From NCBI RefSeq assembly GCF_022664455.2, contig NZ_JAKRKC020000001.1, positions 2,237,001 through 2,301,000 of the forward strand: a stretch of 64,000 bases of DNA. The letters run 5' to 3'. The notes beneath the pieces were generated by a model, which did not search any database, was not told where the DNA came from, and worked only from the letters and a program-made list of their open reading frames with translations. The position numbers were made by a program, and so were the translations under genes. This DNA comes from Actinomadura luzonensis (GTDB lineage: Bacteria > Actinomycetota > Actinomycetes > Streptosporangiales > Streptosporangiaceae). This document shows, piece by piece, positions 1 to 13,839 of this stretch. Position 1 is the first letter of the stretch; every line of letters starts with the position of its first letter.

Positions 1-428
1 CGGCGGGCGCGGTACACACATGGATGGCCTGCCAAGGAAGCGAGGGCACGCGAAATAGCCGTCGCGTGACAAGCCGACCGTCGTACGTTACGGGGCAAGC
101 CGCTCCCAGGTCAAACCGGACGCGTTATCCACTATTCCACAGGCACGTTATCCCCAGGCCGCACACGTCCACAGTATGTGCACTCAGGTGCCACTAGGCT
201 GTGGACAACGTCTTGAACACAGCTGTGCACATGGCTACTGTCGGCCCTTCTGGAGCCGCGGCAACGCAGCAGCAACACTGTGCACAACTTGTGGAGATCC
301 TGTGGAGGAACGGGGCCCGACGCCCGCCTCCCAGGCTGTGGACAAAGGCGTCCGAAGATCAACAGCGGCCGCCGGCATGTGGACAGACTGGCGCGGGGGC
401 CGCGAGAGGGAGGAGGGGGAACCGCACT
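1..428. promoter_or_regulatory. dnaA upstream region with DnaA boxes
   Basis: No credible gene lies here; open frames on both strands look like chance GC-rich frames. Two perfect actinobacterial DnaA boxes (TGTGGACAA, reverse of TTGTCCACA) are at 200-208 and 337-345. Near-matches are TTATCCACT at 125-133 and TATTCCACA at 133-141. The stretch should hold the dnaA promoter and suggests autoregulation by DnaA. rpmH normally lies divergently beyond the left edge in this clade but is not in the window. Confidence 0.7.
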
Positions 429-2021
429 GTGAGCAGTGTCGACCTCGGCACGGTATGGGCGAGGGCCCTGGGCAACTTCCTCAACGAGAACGTGCCGATC
501 CAGCAGCGCACCTGGCTGTCGATGGTGCGCCCGATAGCGCTGGCCAACGACACGATCGTGCTCGGCGTCCCCAACGACTTCCTGAAGGACCTCATCGAGG
601 GCAAGCTGCGCCCGCTCGTCGCGCACGCGCTGTCGCAGGAGCTCGGCCGGACGATGCGGCTGGCGGTGATGATCGACACGACGGCTCCCGAGCCGCCCGC
701 CGGCGACGTCCATCAACAGCCTGTGGTCACGGGTTTTCCCCAGGGTGTGGAGAACCAGCCGCGTTTTACACAGCCCGCTCCGCCCCAGCACCAGCAGGCT
801 TCGGAGCCGCCACAGTTCTATTCTCCACAGCCCGAGCCCGAGCGTTCGTCCACAGAATATCCACAGCAGAGCCTGAGTTTTGAACAGGCGCTGCCTTATT
901 CTCCGCCCGGCTCACAGCCTGTGGAGAAAGCTCCGGAGCCGCCGCCGAACCGGTGGGAGGCAAAGAGCAACAAACCCAGCGAACCTGCCCGGCTCAATCA
1001 GAAGTACACATTCGAGACATTCGTCATCGGAGCCAGCAACCGCTTCGCGCACGCGGCCGCCGTCGCGGTCGCCGAATCGCCGGCGAAGGCGTACAACCCG
1101 CTGTTCATCTACGGCGACTCGGGGCTGGGGAAGACCCACCTGCTGCACGCGATCGGACATTACGCGCAAAGCCTCTACGACGGCGCGCGGGTGAGATACG
1201 TGAGCTCCGAGGAGTTCACCAACGACTTCATCAACAGCATCCGCGACCACAAGGCCGACGGCTTCCGGGGCCGCTACCGCGCGATCGACATCCTGCTCGT
1301 GGACGACATCCAGTTCCTGGAGGGCAAGGAGCAGACGCAGGAGGAGTTCTTCCACACCTTCAACACCCTGCACAACGCCAACAAGCAGATCGTCATCTCC
1401 AGCGACCGGGCGCCGAAGCAGCTCATCACGCTGGAGGACCGGCTGCGCAACCGGTTCGAGTGGGGCCTGATCACCGACGTCCAGCCGCCGGAGCTGGAGA
1501 CGCGCATCGCCATCCTCAGGAAGAAGGCCATCCAGGAGGGCCTGGCCGCGCCGCCCGAGGTGCTGGAGTACATCGCGAGCCGCATCTCCACCAACATCCG
1601 GGAGCTGGAGGGCGCGCTGATCCGGGTCACCGCGTTCGCCAGCCTCAACCGGCAGGGGGTCGACCTGCAGCTCGCCGAGGTGGTGCTGAAGGACCTCATC
1701 ACCTCCGAGTCCGACACCGAGATCACCATCGCGGCGATCATGGCGGAGACCGCCAACTACTTCGGCATCAGCATCGACGACCTGTGCGGCACCTCGCGCA
1801 GCCGGGCGCTCGTCAACGCCCGGCAGATCGCCATGTACCTCGCCCGCGAGCTGACCGAGCTGTCGCTGCCGAAGATCGGCCAGCAGTTCGGCGGCCGCGA
1901 CCACACCACGGTGATGCACGCCGAGCGCAAGATCCGGTCGCTCATCGCCGAGCGCAAGTCGATGTACAACCAGGTCAACGAGCTGACAATACGCATCAAG
2001 CAGACACAGCGTGGATCTTGA
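429..2021 (+). CDS. dnaA: Chromosomal replication initiator DnaA
   Basis: DnaA binds DnaA boxes at oriC, opens the duplex and recruits the replicative helicase. The start chosen is GTG 429, behind a strong AGGAGG at about 410; an in-frame ATG at 201 would add 76 residues of GC-rich leader that does not look like DnaA. The 530-residue product has the N-terminal domain I, a long Pro/Gln-rich domain II linker (about residues 85-200), the AAA+ domain with Walker A GDSGLGKT near 230 and Walker B LLVDDIQF near 290, and the domain IV DNA-binding signature [12 protein letters not shown] near 488. The linker DNA itself carries several DnaA-box-like sequences. It is first in the conserved dnaA-dnaN-gnd-recF order. 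Confidence 0.98.
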   Translation: MSSVDLGTVWARALGNFLNENVPIQQRTWLSMVRPIALANDTIVLGVPNDFLKDLIEGKLRPLVAHALSQELGRTMRLAVMIDTTAPEPPAGDVHQQPVVTGFPQGVENQPRFTQPAPPQHQQASEPPQFYSPQPEPERSSTEYPQQSLSFEQALPYSPPGSQPVEKAPEPPPNRWEAKSNKPSEPARLNQKYTFETFVIGASNRFAHAAAVAVAESPAKAYNPLFIYGDSGLGKTHLLHAIGHYAQSLYDGARVRYVSSEEFTNDFINSIRDHKADGFRGRYRAIDILLVDDIQFLEGKEQTQEEFFHTFNTLHNANKQIVISSDRAPKQLITLEDRLRNRFEWGLITDVQPPELETRIAILRKKAIQEGLAAPPEVLEYIASRISTNIRELEGALIRVTAFASLNRQGVDLQLAEVVLKDLITSESDTEITIAAIMAETANYFGISIDDLCGTSRSRALVNARQIAMYLARELTELSLPKIGQQFGGRDHTTVMHAERKIRSLIAERKSMYNQVNELTIRIKQTQRGS

Positions 2022-2557
2022 GCTTTATGCACAGCCTGTGGATAACACTGTGGAGCAGCGGAAACGTCGAAAGAAGGCGTCTCGGCGCCCGGCAATGCAC
2101 GGAAAAATCCACCCACAAGGGCTGGGGACAAAGGTGGGGACATCTGGGGGAAACCTGGGGACAGCCAGTGGATAACGTGTGGACAGCGTGTGCACAACCG
2201 ATCTGGTGCTCCAGAACCGCCTCTTCTACCCCGTGGATAACCTGTGGAAACATCGTGGATAACCCCGGGTTCTCGGTGGATGAAGGGACCATGATCTGGG
2301 GACGGCCTGTGGGGAAAGTTTCGTCGTCCCCAGGCACCCCGAGTTACCCCCAGGCGTCACACACAGCCCCGGTGGATGAATTCAGCCCTGCTGACCAGGC
2401 AGAACGCAGGTTGTCCACAGTTTCCACAGCCCCTAGTGTGATGACCTCTTCTATCTCTAACTAAGAAACTCAAAGACCCATAGTTGGGCTCCTGCCCGAG
2501 CGCGAGTGCGGGAGGGTGGATCCTTGAATCAACGACAGACCCAGGAGGCCGATCACC
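2022..2557. other. oriC: oriC: dnaA-dnaN intergenic DnaA-box array
   Basis: This 536-bp gene-free spacer is the usual actinomycete oriC position. Boxes read directly are TGTGGATAA 2037-2045, AGTGGATAA 2167-2175, CGTGGATAA 2232-2240, CGTGGATAA 2254-2262 and TTGTCCACA 2411-2419, with further partial sites such as TGTGGAAAC at 2243 and TTTCCACA at 2421. Boxes occur in both orientations. ORFs crossing this region are shadows. Confidence 0.92.
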
Positions 2558-3697
2558 GTGATGTTCCGAATCGAGCGAGACGTCCTCGCTGAGGCGGTGG
2601 CATGGACGGCACGCAGCCTCCCGGCGCGGCCGTCGGTGCCCGTCCTCGCCGGCATGCGCCTGGAGGTCACCGAGGACCAGCGGCTGAAGCTGTCCGGCTT
2701 CGACTACGAGGTCTCCGCCGAGGTGACGCTGGAGCTGCACACCGGCGAGGCCGGGGTCGTCCTGGTCTCCGGCAAGCTGCTCGCCGAGATCACCCGCGCG
2801 CTTCCCGCACAGCCTGTGGACTTCGTGGTGGACGGCGCCAAGGCCGTCGTCACGTGCGGCAGCGCCCGGTTCACCCTCCTCACCATGCCTGTGGAGGACT
2901 ACCCGTCCCTGCCCGCCATGCCCCCGGCCGCCGGCCGGGTCGGCAGCGACGTGTTCGCCGGGGCCGTCGCCCAGGTCGCCGTCGCCGCCGGGCGTGACGA
3001 CACCCTGCCGATGCTCACCGGCGTCCGCATGGAGATCGAGGGCGACACCGTCACCCTCGCCGCGACCGACCGCTACCGCCTCGCGGTGCGCGAGCTCAAG
3101 TGGCAGCCGGGCCAGCCCGACTTCTCCGCCATCGCGATGATCCCCGGCAAGACGCTCGCCGACACCGCCAAGGCGCTCGGCAGCACCGGCGCCGAGGTCG
3201 AGGTCGCGCTCAGCTCGGCGGGCGGCACCGGCGAGGGCATGATCGGCTTCTCCAGCGCGGGCCGGCGCACCACCACGCGGCTGCTCGACCCCGAGTTCCC
3301 CAAGTACCGCTCGCTGCTGCCCACCGAGTTCTCGGCGCGCGCCGACCTGTCCACAGGGCCGTTCGTCGAGGCGGTCAAGCGCGTCGCCCTGGTCGCCGAG
3401 CGCAACACCCCGGTCCGGCTGGCGTTCCGGAGCGGCGAGGTCGTGCTGGAGGCCGGCAGCGGCGACGAGGCCCAGGCCGTCGAGGCGCTGCCCGTCGACT
3501 ACGAGGGCGAGGAGATGAACATCGCCTTCAACCACCAGTTCCTGCTGGAAGGTCTCGGCGCCATCGACTCCGACGTCGCGAGGCTCCAGATGACCACGTC
3601 CACGAAGCCCGCTATCCTCACCGGTGGCAAGCCTGTGGAGGACGGCGCCGCCACGGACTACCGGTATCTGATCATGCCCATCCGCCTGTCAGGCTGA
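2558..3697 (+). CDS. dnaN: DNA polymerase III sliding clamp (beta subunit)
   Basis: DnaN is the ring-shaped clamp that tethers DNA polymerase III to the template. The 379-residue product has the usual three-domain length. It starts MFRIERDVLAEAVAWTAR and ends in the family-typical YRYLIMPIRL. GTG 2558 follows AGGAGG (2543-2548) at 9 nt; ATG 2561, one codon later, is an alternative. It is next to oriC, as expected. The coding DNA contains box-like sequences, for example CTGTCCACA at 3347-3355. Confidence 0.97.
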   Translation: MMFRIERDVLAEAVAWTARSLPARPSVPVLAGMRLEVTEDQRLKLSGFDYEVSAEVTLELHTGEAGVVLVSGKLLAEITRALPAQPVDFVVDGAKAVVTCGSARFTLLTMPVEDYPSLPAMPPAAGRVGSDVFAGAVAQVAVAAGRDDTLPMLTGVRMEIEGDTVTLAATDRYRLAVRELKWQPGQPDFSAIAMIPGKTLADTAKALGSTGAEVEVALSSAGGTGEGMIGFSSAGRRTTTRLLDPEFPKYRSLLPTEFSARADLSTGPFVEAVKRVALVAERNTPVRLAFRSGEVVLEAGSGDEAQAVEALPVDYEGEEMNIAFNHQFLLEGLGAIDSDVARLQMTTSTKPAILTGGKPVEDGAATDYRYLIMPIRLSG

Positions 3698-3746
3698 ACC
3701 TGTCATCGGGGATGATGAAAGCCTGACAAGGGGGTAGAGGACAGTC

Positions 3747-4691
3747 ATGCAAATCGGCATGGTGGGACTGGGCAAGATGGGCGGCAACATGGCCGAGCGC
3801 CTGCGCCGCGGAGGTCACGAGGTCGTCGGCTACGATCGCGATCCTTCGATCAGCGATGTCGAGAGCCTGAAGGACCTCGTCGAACGCCTGGAGGCGCCGC
3901 GCGCCGTCTGGGTCATGGTGCCCGCCGGGAAGCCCACCCAATCCACGGTGGACGACCTCGGCGAGCTGCTGTCCGAGGGCGACGTCGTCGTCGACGGCGG
4001 CAACTCCCACTATGTGGACGACCAGAAGCACGCCGCCGAGCTGGCCCAGCGCGGCATCGGCTTCGTCGACTGCGGCGTCAGCGGCGGCGTGTGGGGCCTC
4101 AAGAACGGCTACGCGCTCATGTGCGGCGGCGACAAGGAGCACGTCGACCGCCTGATGCCGATCTTCGAGACGCTCAAGCCCGAGGGCGAGGACGGCTTCG
4201 TCCACGCGGGCGACGTCGGCGCCGGCCACTTCGCGAAGATGGTCCACAACGGCATCGAGTACGGCATGATGCAGGCCTTCGCGGAGGGCTGGGAGCTGCT
4301 GGAGGCCTCCGACGTCGTCAAGGACGTCAAGGGCTCCTTCTCGAGCTGGCGCACCGGCACCGTGATCCGTTCCTGGCTGCTCGACCTGCTGGTGCGGGCG
4401 CTCGACGACGACGAGCACCTCGACCAGCTCCGCGGCTACGCCCAGGACTCCGGCGAGGGCCGCTGGACCGTCCAGGCCGCCGTCGACCACGCGGTGCCGC
4501 TGCCGGTCATCACCGCCGCGCTGTACGCCAGGTTCGCCTCGCGCCAGGACGACTCCCCCGCGATGAAGGTCGTGGCCGCGCTCCGCAACCAGTTCGGCGG
4601 CCACGCGATCACCGCGACCGAGGGCAGCACCGGCAAGGGCGCCGACGCGCCGGGCGCGGACGTGACCCCGCCCAAGGAGACCGAGCGCTGA
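3747..4691 (+). CDS. gnd: 6-phosphogluconate dehydrogenase, short (GndA-like) form
   Basis: It oxidatively decarboxylates 6-phosphogluconate to ribulose 5-phosphate in the pentose phosphate pathway. At 314 residues it is the short actinobacterial form. The Rossmann motif MVGLGKMGGNMAERL is at the N-terminus, the substrate motif CGVSGGVWGLKNGYALMCGG is near residue 110, and the catalytic lysine region GAGHFAKMVHNGIEYGM is near 160. Its place between dnaN and recF is a conserved actinomycete arrangement with no known functional link to replication. ATG 3747 follows a GGGGGTAGAGGA purine run. Confidence 0.95.
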   Translation: MQIGMVGLGKMGGNMAERLRRGGHEVVGYDRDPSISDVESLKDLVERLEAPRAVWVMVPAGKPTQSTVDDLGELLSEGDVVVDGGNSHYVDDQKHAAELAQRGIGFVDCGVSGGVWGLKNGYALMCGGDKEHVDRLMPIFETLKPEGEDGFVHAGDVGAGHFAKMVHNGIEYGMMQAFAEGWELLEASDVVKDVKGSFSSWRTGTVIRSWLLDLLVRALDDDEHLDQLRGYAQDSGEGRWTVQAAVDHAVPLPVITAALYARFASRQDDSPAMKVVAALRNQFGGHAITATEGSTGKGADAPGADVTPPKETER

Positions 4692-4775
4692 GCCGGGCGG
4701 CCGGACCGGGCGGGTTTTCCACAGACCGCACGCCGGTGACCCCAGCGGCGGGCGAGGCCGACTAACCTCTTTGAG

Positions 4776-6020
4776 GTGCACGTCGCCCACCTCTCGCTGA
4801 CCGACTTCCGGTCCTACGCGTCCGTGGAGCTCGGCCTGGAGCCGGGCGTCACGGCCCTCGTGGGGCCCAACGGCCAGGGCAAGACCAACCTGGTCGAGGC
4901 CCTCGGCTACGTCGCGACGCACTCCAGCCACCGGGTGGCGAGCGACGCGCCCCTCGTCCGCCAGGGGGCCGCGCGGGCCATCGTGCGCTGCGCCGTCCAC
5001 AGGGACGACCGGCGGGCGCTGGTCGAGCTGGAGATCAACCCCGGCAAGGCCAACCGCGCGCGGCTCAACCGCTCCCCCGTCTCCCGGGCGCGCGACGTCG
5101 TGGGCCTGCTGCGCACCGTGCTGTTCGCCCCCGAGGACCTCGCGCTGTCCAAGGGCGACCCGGCCGAGCGCCGCCGCTTCCTCGACGACCTGCTGGTGGC
5201 CAGGGCGCCCAGGTTCGCCGGCGTCCGGGCCGACTACGACCGGGTGCTCAAGCAGCGCGGCGCGCTGCTGCGCACGGCCGCGCAGGCCCGCAGGGGCAGC
5301 AGGAGCGCCCGCCGGCAGGACAGCGACACCGCCTTCGCCGCGGCGGGCGCCGGCGACGTCCTGAGCACGCTGGAGGTCTGGGACGCCCACCTCGCCCGGC
5401 ACGGGGCCGAGCTGCTGAAGGCGCGGCTGGAGCTGATCGAGGCGCTGCGCCCGCTGGTGGCGAGCTCGTACGCCGCGCTGGCCCCCTCCAGCGCGCCGGC
5501 CACCATGGCGTACCGCACCACGTTGTCCACAGGTGGGGATGACGACGAGGGGGGTCCGGGAGGCGAAGCCCCCGGTGAGCGGGGATCTTTTGATACACAG
5601 ACGTTATCCACAGACTTGGGGAAAACCCTTGAGGAACGTCTGCGGGAGCGGCTATTGGAGGTCCGCCAGGCGGAGCTGGAGCGGGGCGTCACGCTCGTCG
5701 GCCCGCACCGCGACGACCTGATCCTCGGCCTCGGCGAGCTGCCCGCCCGCGGCTACGCCAGTCACGGGGAGTCCTGGTCGTTCGCGCTGGCGCTGCGGCT
5801 GGCCGCCTACGACCTGCTGCGGGCCGACGGCGGCGACCCGGTGCTGATCCTCGACGACGTGTTCGCCGAGCTCGACAGCCAGCGCCGGCGGCGGCTGGCC
5901 GAGATGGTCGCGCCCGCCGAGCAGGTGCTGATCACCGCGGCCGTCCCCGACGACGTGCCGAAGGAGCTCGCCGGCGCCCGCTTCGACGTGGAGGAAGGGA
6001 GCGTGACCCGTGTCCGATGA
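4776..6020 (+). CDS. recF: DNA replication and repair ATPase RecF, with an unusual insertion
   Basis: RecF is an SMC-like ATPase that loads RecA at gaps through RecFOR. Visible are Walker [16 protein letters not shown] (about residues 29-43), the VGPHRDDL motif near 310, and the C-terminal signature and Walker B region [12 protein letters not shown] near 355. The start is GTG 4776. Between roughly residues 245 and 290 is an acidic, Gly/Pro-rich stretch not typical of RecF. Its DNA carries two perfect DnaA boxes (5523-5531 and 5604-5612), both read as Leu-Ser-Thr; the second uses the rare Leu codon TTA. The 3' end overlaps the DUF721 gene by 11 nt. Confidence 0.95.
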   Translation: MHVAHLSLTDFRSYASVELGLEPGVTALVGPNGQGKTNLVEALGYVATHSSHRVASDAPLVRQGAARAIVRCAVHRDDRRALVELEINPGKANRARLNRSPVSRARDVVGLLRTVLFAPEDLALSKGDPAERRRFLDDLLVARAPRFAGVRADYDRVLKQRGALLRTAAQARRGSRSARRQDSDTAFAAAGAGDVLSTLEVWDAHLARHGAELLKARLELIEALRPLVASSYAALAPSSAPATMAYRTTLSTGGDDDEGGPGGEAPGERGSFDTQTLSTDLGKTLEERLRERLLEVRQAELERGVTLVGPHRDDLILGLGELPARGYASHGESWSFALALRLAAYDLLRADGGDPVLILDDVFAELDSQRRRRLAEMVAPAEQVLITAAVPDDVPKELAGARFDVEEGSVTRVR

Positions 6021-6519
6021 GGAGAGCCCGGCGGCCAGGACGGCCCGGGGCGCCGCCATGGCCAGGGAGAAGCTGGCCCAGGCCAAGGCCGACGCGGCCA
6101 AGCGCGGCCAGCTCCCCCGCCGCGAGCCCCGGCGCCGCGCGGCCGGGCCGCGGCGCGAGGCCGGCGACCCGCAGCTTTTCGGACGGGCGATAGCCGACCT
6201 GCTGGCCGACCGCGGCTGGGAGCGCCCGGCGGCCGTCGGCGGCGTGTTCGGCCGCTGGCCCGAGATCGTCGGCCCTGACCTGGCCGCGCACACCAAGCCG
6301 GAGTCGTTCGAGGACGGCGAGGTGCTGATCCTGGCCGACTCCACGGCCTGGGCGACGCAGGTGCGGCTGCTCGCGCGCACCCTCGTACGCAGGCTCAACG
6401 AGGAGCTCGGCGACGGCACGGTCACGAAGGTCAAGGTCAGAGGGCCGCAGAACGCGCCGCGTCCGTCAGGGGGGTTGCGGGTGACCGGAAGCCGGGGGCC
6501 CGGGGACACCTACGGTTAG
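6010..6519 (+). CDS. dciA: DUF721 / DciA-family protein
   Basis: This family, the recF-gyrB neighbour of actinobacteria (Rv0004 in mycobacteria), includes DciA, the helicase operator of bacteria that lack DnaC. The 169-residue product has a basic, Ala-rich N-terminal tail. The DUF721 core runs from about residue 57 ([17 protein letters not shown]) through [19 protein letters not shown] to the [19 protein letters not shown] segment. The start GTG 6010 overlaps recF, so the two are translationally coupled. Family assignment is firm; the helicase-loading role is by family knowledge. Confidence 0.88.
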   Translation: MSDEESPAARTARGAAMAREKLAQAKADAAKRGQLPRREPRRRAAGPRREAGDPQLFGRAIADLLADRGWERPAAVGGVFGRWPEIVGPDLAAHTKPESFEDGEVLILADSTAWATQVRLLARTLVRRLNEELGDGTVTKVKVRGPQNAPRPSGGLRVTGSRGPGDTYG

Positions 6520-8766
<2,247 letters not shown>

Positions 8767-8778
8767 GGACTTTCACCT

Positions 8779-11277
<2,499 letters not shown>

Positions 11278-11280
11278 TCC

Positions 11281-11988
11281 ATGAGCGCCCAGGGTGGCTC
11301 CGCCAGGACCAAGGCGGCTTCGGGTAACGGACAGCAGCCGAACAAGCCCGCAGAAACCGAGATTTTCAACCCGGTCGACGACGGACAGGACACCACCTCG
11401 CCCGCGCAGGGCAAGCCTCCCGTCCCGGCCCAGGACGACCCGCAGCAGCGGTCCCAGGCGCCCGCCCAGGCGCCCGGAGCACCGTCCGACGGCAACAACG
11501 ACCCCATGCGCGTCCGCCCGTCGCTGGCCACCGAGGCCCCGCCGAAGGTGGAGCTGCCGGGCGGCAAGAGCAAGAAGAACGCCGCCAACAACTCCGGCGG
11601 CGGCCGGCTGCCCCGCAAGGCCCACCTGGTCCTGCGCCGCATCGAGCCGTGGTCGGCCATGAAGTTCAGCTTCGTGGTGTCGCTGGTGTGCTTCGTGGTG
11701 CTGTTCGTGGCCGTGGCGGTGCTGTACGGCGTGCTGCAGGCCCTGGGCGTCTTCGACTCCATCGTGGACCTGGTCAACCAGCTCGGCCAGGGTGAGCAGG
11801 GCCAGAGCTCGATCCCGATCGACATCGCCTCGTGGTTCGAGCCGGTGCGGATCCTGGGCTACACCGCGCTGATCGGCGCCGTGAACGTGGTCCTGATCAC
11901 CGCCCTGTCCACGTTGGGAGCGGTCATCTACAACATCTCCTCCGACCTGGTCGGGGGCGTTGAGGTGACCTTCAGCGAGGCCGAATAA
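11281..11988 (+). CDS. DUF3566 transmembrane protein
   Basis: This 235-residue membrane protein is the conserved neighbour of gyrA in actinobacteria. The first ~115 residues are Pro/Gln/Ala-rich and probably cytoplasmic and disordered. A first membrane segment is at about 122-150 (FSFVVSLVCFVVLFVAVAVL) and a second at about 195-220 (ALIGAVNVVLITALSTLGAV). The start ATG 11281 is 3 nt after the gyrA stop. The function is not established; the link to gyrase is positional. Confidence 0.85.
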   Translation: MSAQGGSARTKAASGNGQQPNKPAETEIFNPVDDGQDTTSPAQGKPPVPAQDDPQQRSQAPAQAPGAPSDGNNDPMRVRPSLATEAPPKVELPGGKSKKNAANNSGGGRLPRKAHLVLRRIEPWSAMKFSFVVSLVCFVVLFVAVAVLYGVLQALGVFDSIVDLVNQLGQGEQGQSSIPIDIASWFEPVRILGYTALIGAVNVVLITALSTLGAVIYNISSDLVGGVEVTFSEAE

Positions 11989-12006
11989 CGCGCGTGCGCG
12001 AGGGCC

Positions 12007-12052
12007 GCTCGCGCCGTCCTCCCGGGGTTGCCGGGGCCGGGACGGCGCGAGC
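12007..12052 (+). terminator. Terminator after the gyrBA-DUF3566 operon
   Basis: A perfect 13-bp stem is formed by GCTCGCGCCGTCC (12007-12019) and GGACGGCGCGAGC (12040-12052), 19 nt after the DUF3566 stop. No U-tract follows, which is common for actinobacterial terminators. Confidence 0.7.
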
Positions 12053-12135
12053 AGCCTTCCGAAGGCGGTAAGCTTTTCCTCGTCCGAACAACCGGTTCGC
12101 CTCCGTCCTGCGGATGCGATACCGTTCGGTGCAGC

Positions 12136-12209
12136 GGGGCTATAGCTCAGTCGGTTAGAGCGCTTCCCTGATAAGGAAGAGGTCCCAGGTTCAAGTCCTG
12201 GTAGCCCCA
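12136..12209 (+). tRNA. tRNA-Ile (anticodon GAT)
   Basis: A 74-nt cloverleaf. The acceptor arms are GGGGCTA (12136-12142) and TAGCCCC (12202-12208) with discriminator A. The D-arm is GCTCAGTCGGTTAGAGC. The anticodon stem CTTCC/GGAAG holds loop CTGATAA, so the anticodon is GAT. The T-arm is CCAGG-TTCAAGT-CCTGG. CCA is not fully encoded. The 3' half from 12168 is also the left att core of the prophage; the tRNA is intact. Confidence 0.97.
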
Positions 12210-12212
12210 CCC
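12168..12212 (+). repeat. attL core (45-bp direct repeat, 3' half of tRNA-Ile)
   Basis: Identical to 55882-55926 over 45 bp, starting in the anticodon loop (CTGATAAGG) and ending at CCCCACCC. It lies directly next to the integrase gene, as expected for attL of a tRNA-targeting tyrosine recombinase. Confidence 0.95.
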
Positions 12213-12227
12213 GATTTACCAGCGATG

Positions 12228-12263
12228 AAGAGCCGCTTTCGAACTAGGAAGCGGCTCTTTTTC
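12228..12263. terminator. Terminator after tRNA-Ile / integrase
   Basis: A 13-bp stem, AAGAGCCGCTTTC (12228-12240) with GGAAGCGGCTCTT (12247-12259; one G-U pair), is followed by T-rich TTTTTCT. It is phage DNA just inside attL. It replaces the host tRNA terminator and overlaps the end of the integrase gene, so it may serve both strands. Confidence 0.75.
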
Positions 12264-13839
12264 TGTCTCTGGGAGAAATCTGGGAGATGACCTTGTCGGC
12301 CGTCCCCTTTCGCCATTTCGCGAGCTGCGCGTCCAGGAGCGGGATCGCGCTGTACGGGTAGATCTTGAAGCGCTCGGCCACCGCGTTCTCCCACAGCGCC
12401 TGCAGCAGCTCGACGAGCTCGGCGCGCATGGCCGGCGTCGGGTGCCCGTACCGGCCCTGGATCGATGAGTCCTCATGACCCATCCGCTCGACCTTCAGCG
12501 CCTTCTTGATGCCGCCGTCGTCCATCCAGGTCTGATGCCCGTGACGCAGGCCGTGCGGGGTGAGGCCGGGCAGCAGCGGTAGCCACGTCACCAGGTGCGG
12601 CCGCTCGGACTCCGGCCACGTCGACCAGTCGGGGGTGCCGCGTCCGACCGGCGGCACGAACACCTCGCCGGCGACTGCTCGGGGCCACTTCCACAGCGTC
12701 GGCCGACCGGGCCAGTGCTGCTCGCCTTCGAGGACCTGGCGGCGGCCGCGCGCCGGCCGCGGCCCGTATACCGCGGCGTCGGCCAGCACCGGCAGCGCCG
12801 GCCGCGCGTACCGCCCCTTCTTCGCCGGGTAGAAGCCGTCGGCGGCCGGCCGAATGACGCTGCCGCCGAAGTTGCCGCGCTGGAAGTGCGATCCGTCCGG
12901 GCTCAGGAAGAGGTACGGGCGTGCGCTGCACCACTCGACGGCCTCGTCTCCGTCGACCCGCGGCAGCTCCCGTTCGCCGCGTGGCACGCAGTGGCAGTAG
13001 CGCGCCCGCGCGGTCTGGTCGACCAGCATCGACCACAGGAACGGCGGCACGTCGATGATCCGCACCGACCCGTCCTTCGGGTGGTTGAGGTAGAAGCCCT
13101 TCAGCTCATACAGCTTCTGGTTGATGTTGAGCAGCTGGTCGGCCGGCAGAAGCTTGTCGGGCTGCAGCGCGGACACCTCCGACCAGCGCAGCCCCGTCCA
13201 GGCCTTCGTGACCATCTGCAGGAACACGTCGTCGTGCTGGGCCAGCAGCGCGCACCGCTCGGCGACCAGGAGCGCCTGCAACGGGCTGGGCCAGACCTTC
13301 GCGCCCCGCGCGGCCGCCTCGATGCGCCGCAGCCCCTTCATGCCGGTGCCGGCGCGCCGCTCGGCCGGGTTGAAGTGCATGTAGCGCGGGATGCTCGCGT
13401 TCAGGACGTTGACGAGCAGGTTGCGCGCCGCCCCCGCGGTACTGCGCTCGTAGCCGACGCGGATCATGTCCATCTCCCAGCCGTCGAACTCCTCGCTGGG
13501 CCAGTCATCGATCTGCATGCGCCGCTCACCGAAGCGGTGCAGCAGGTGGTTCTCCAGCAGGCTGCGGTACTTGGCCATCGTGGTCGGCTGCAGCCGCAGG
13601 CCCCGGTACCAGGCCCATGCGAACTCCGCGAACGTCGGAGGAAGCTCGGCTTCCTGCGCGGCCTGGCGGATGCCGCGGCGGATGAGGACCTCCTCGTCGC
13701 GGCCCCACTCCCGTGCCTCGTCTTCGCTGGCCCAGGGCTCGCCGGTGTCCGGGTTCTCGCTGACACCGCCCGAGTATTTGCCGTTGGCGAGTTTGTACCG
13801 CACACGGATCGTGCCGTTGCGGATCTCCGTGTAGGCCAC
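12244..13839 (-). CDS. int: Tyrosine-family site-specific integrase
   Basis: It integrates and excises the prophage at the tRNA-Ile att core. The GTG at 13839, preceded by AGGAGG at 7 nt, gives 531 residues beginning VAYTEIRNGTIRVRY. The N-terminal half has the AP2-like and SAM-like core-binding domains. The catalytic domain shows TGLRWSEVSAL (Arg I), TPHGLRHGHQTW (HxxR) and MGHEDSSIQGRYGH (His and nucleophile Tyr). The stop codon lies within the terminator at attL. The start overlaps the upstream gene's stop by one base (TAGTG), so the pair is cotranscribed. Confidence 0.95.
   Translation of the reverse strand: MAYTEIRNGTIRVRYKLANGKYSGGVSENPDTGEPWASEDEAREWGRDEEVLIRRGIRQAAQEAELPPTFAEFAWAWYRGLRLQPTTMAKYRSLLENHLLHRFGERRMQIDDWPSEEFDGWEMDMIRVGYERSTAGAARNLLVNVLNASIPRYMHFNPAERRAGTGMKGLRRIEAAARGAKVWPSPLQALLVAERCALLAQHDDVFLQMVTKAWTGLRWSEVSALQPDKLLPADQLLNINQKLYELKGFYLNHPKDGSVRIIDVPPFLWSMLVDQTARARYCHCVPRGERELPRVDGDEAVEWCSARPYLFLSPDGSHFQRGNFGGSVIRPAADGFYPAKKGRYARPALPVLADAAVYGPRPARGRRQVLEGEQHWPGRPTLWKWPRAVAGEVFVPPVGRGTPDWSTWPESERPHLVTWLPLLPGLTPHGLRHGHQTWMDDGGIKKALKVERMGHEDSSIQGRYGHPTPAMRAELVELLQALWENAVAERFKIYPYSAIPLLDAQLAKWRKGTADKVISQISPRDRKRAAS
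12270..12287. repeat. Candidate integrase arm sites, attL side (2 x TGGGAGA)
   Basis: TGGGAGA occurs at 12270-12276 and 12281-12287, 11 bp apart, inside the 3' end of int. The same 11-bp-spaced pair recurs next to attR at 55749-55766 with a third copy at 55779. Arm-type binding by integrase is inferred from placement. Confidence 0.5.

Noticed and set aside
201..428. N-terminal extension of dnaA from ATG 201
   Set aside because: The 76 extra residues are low-complexity and unlike DnaA, and cover the DnaA-box promoter region; GTG 429 has a strong ribosome-binding site.
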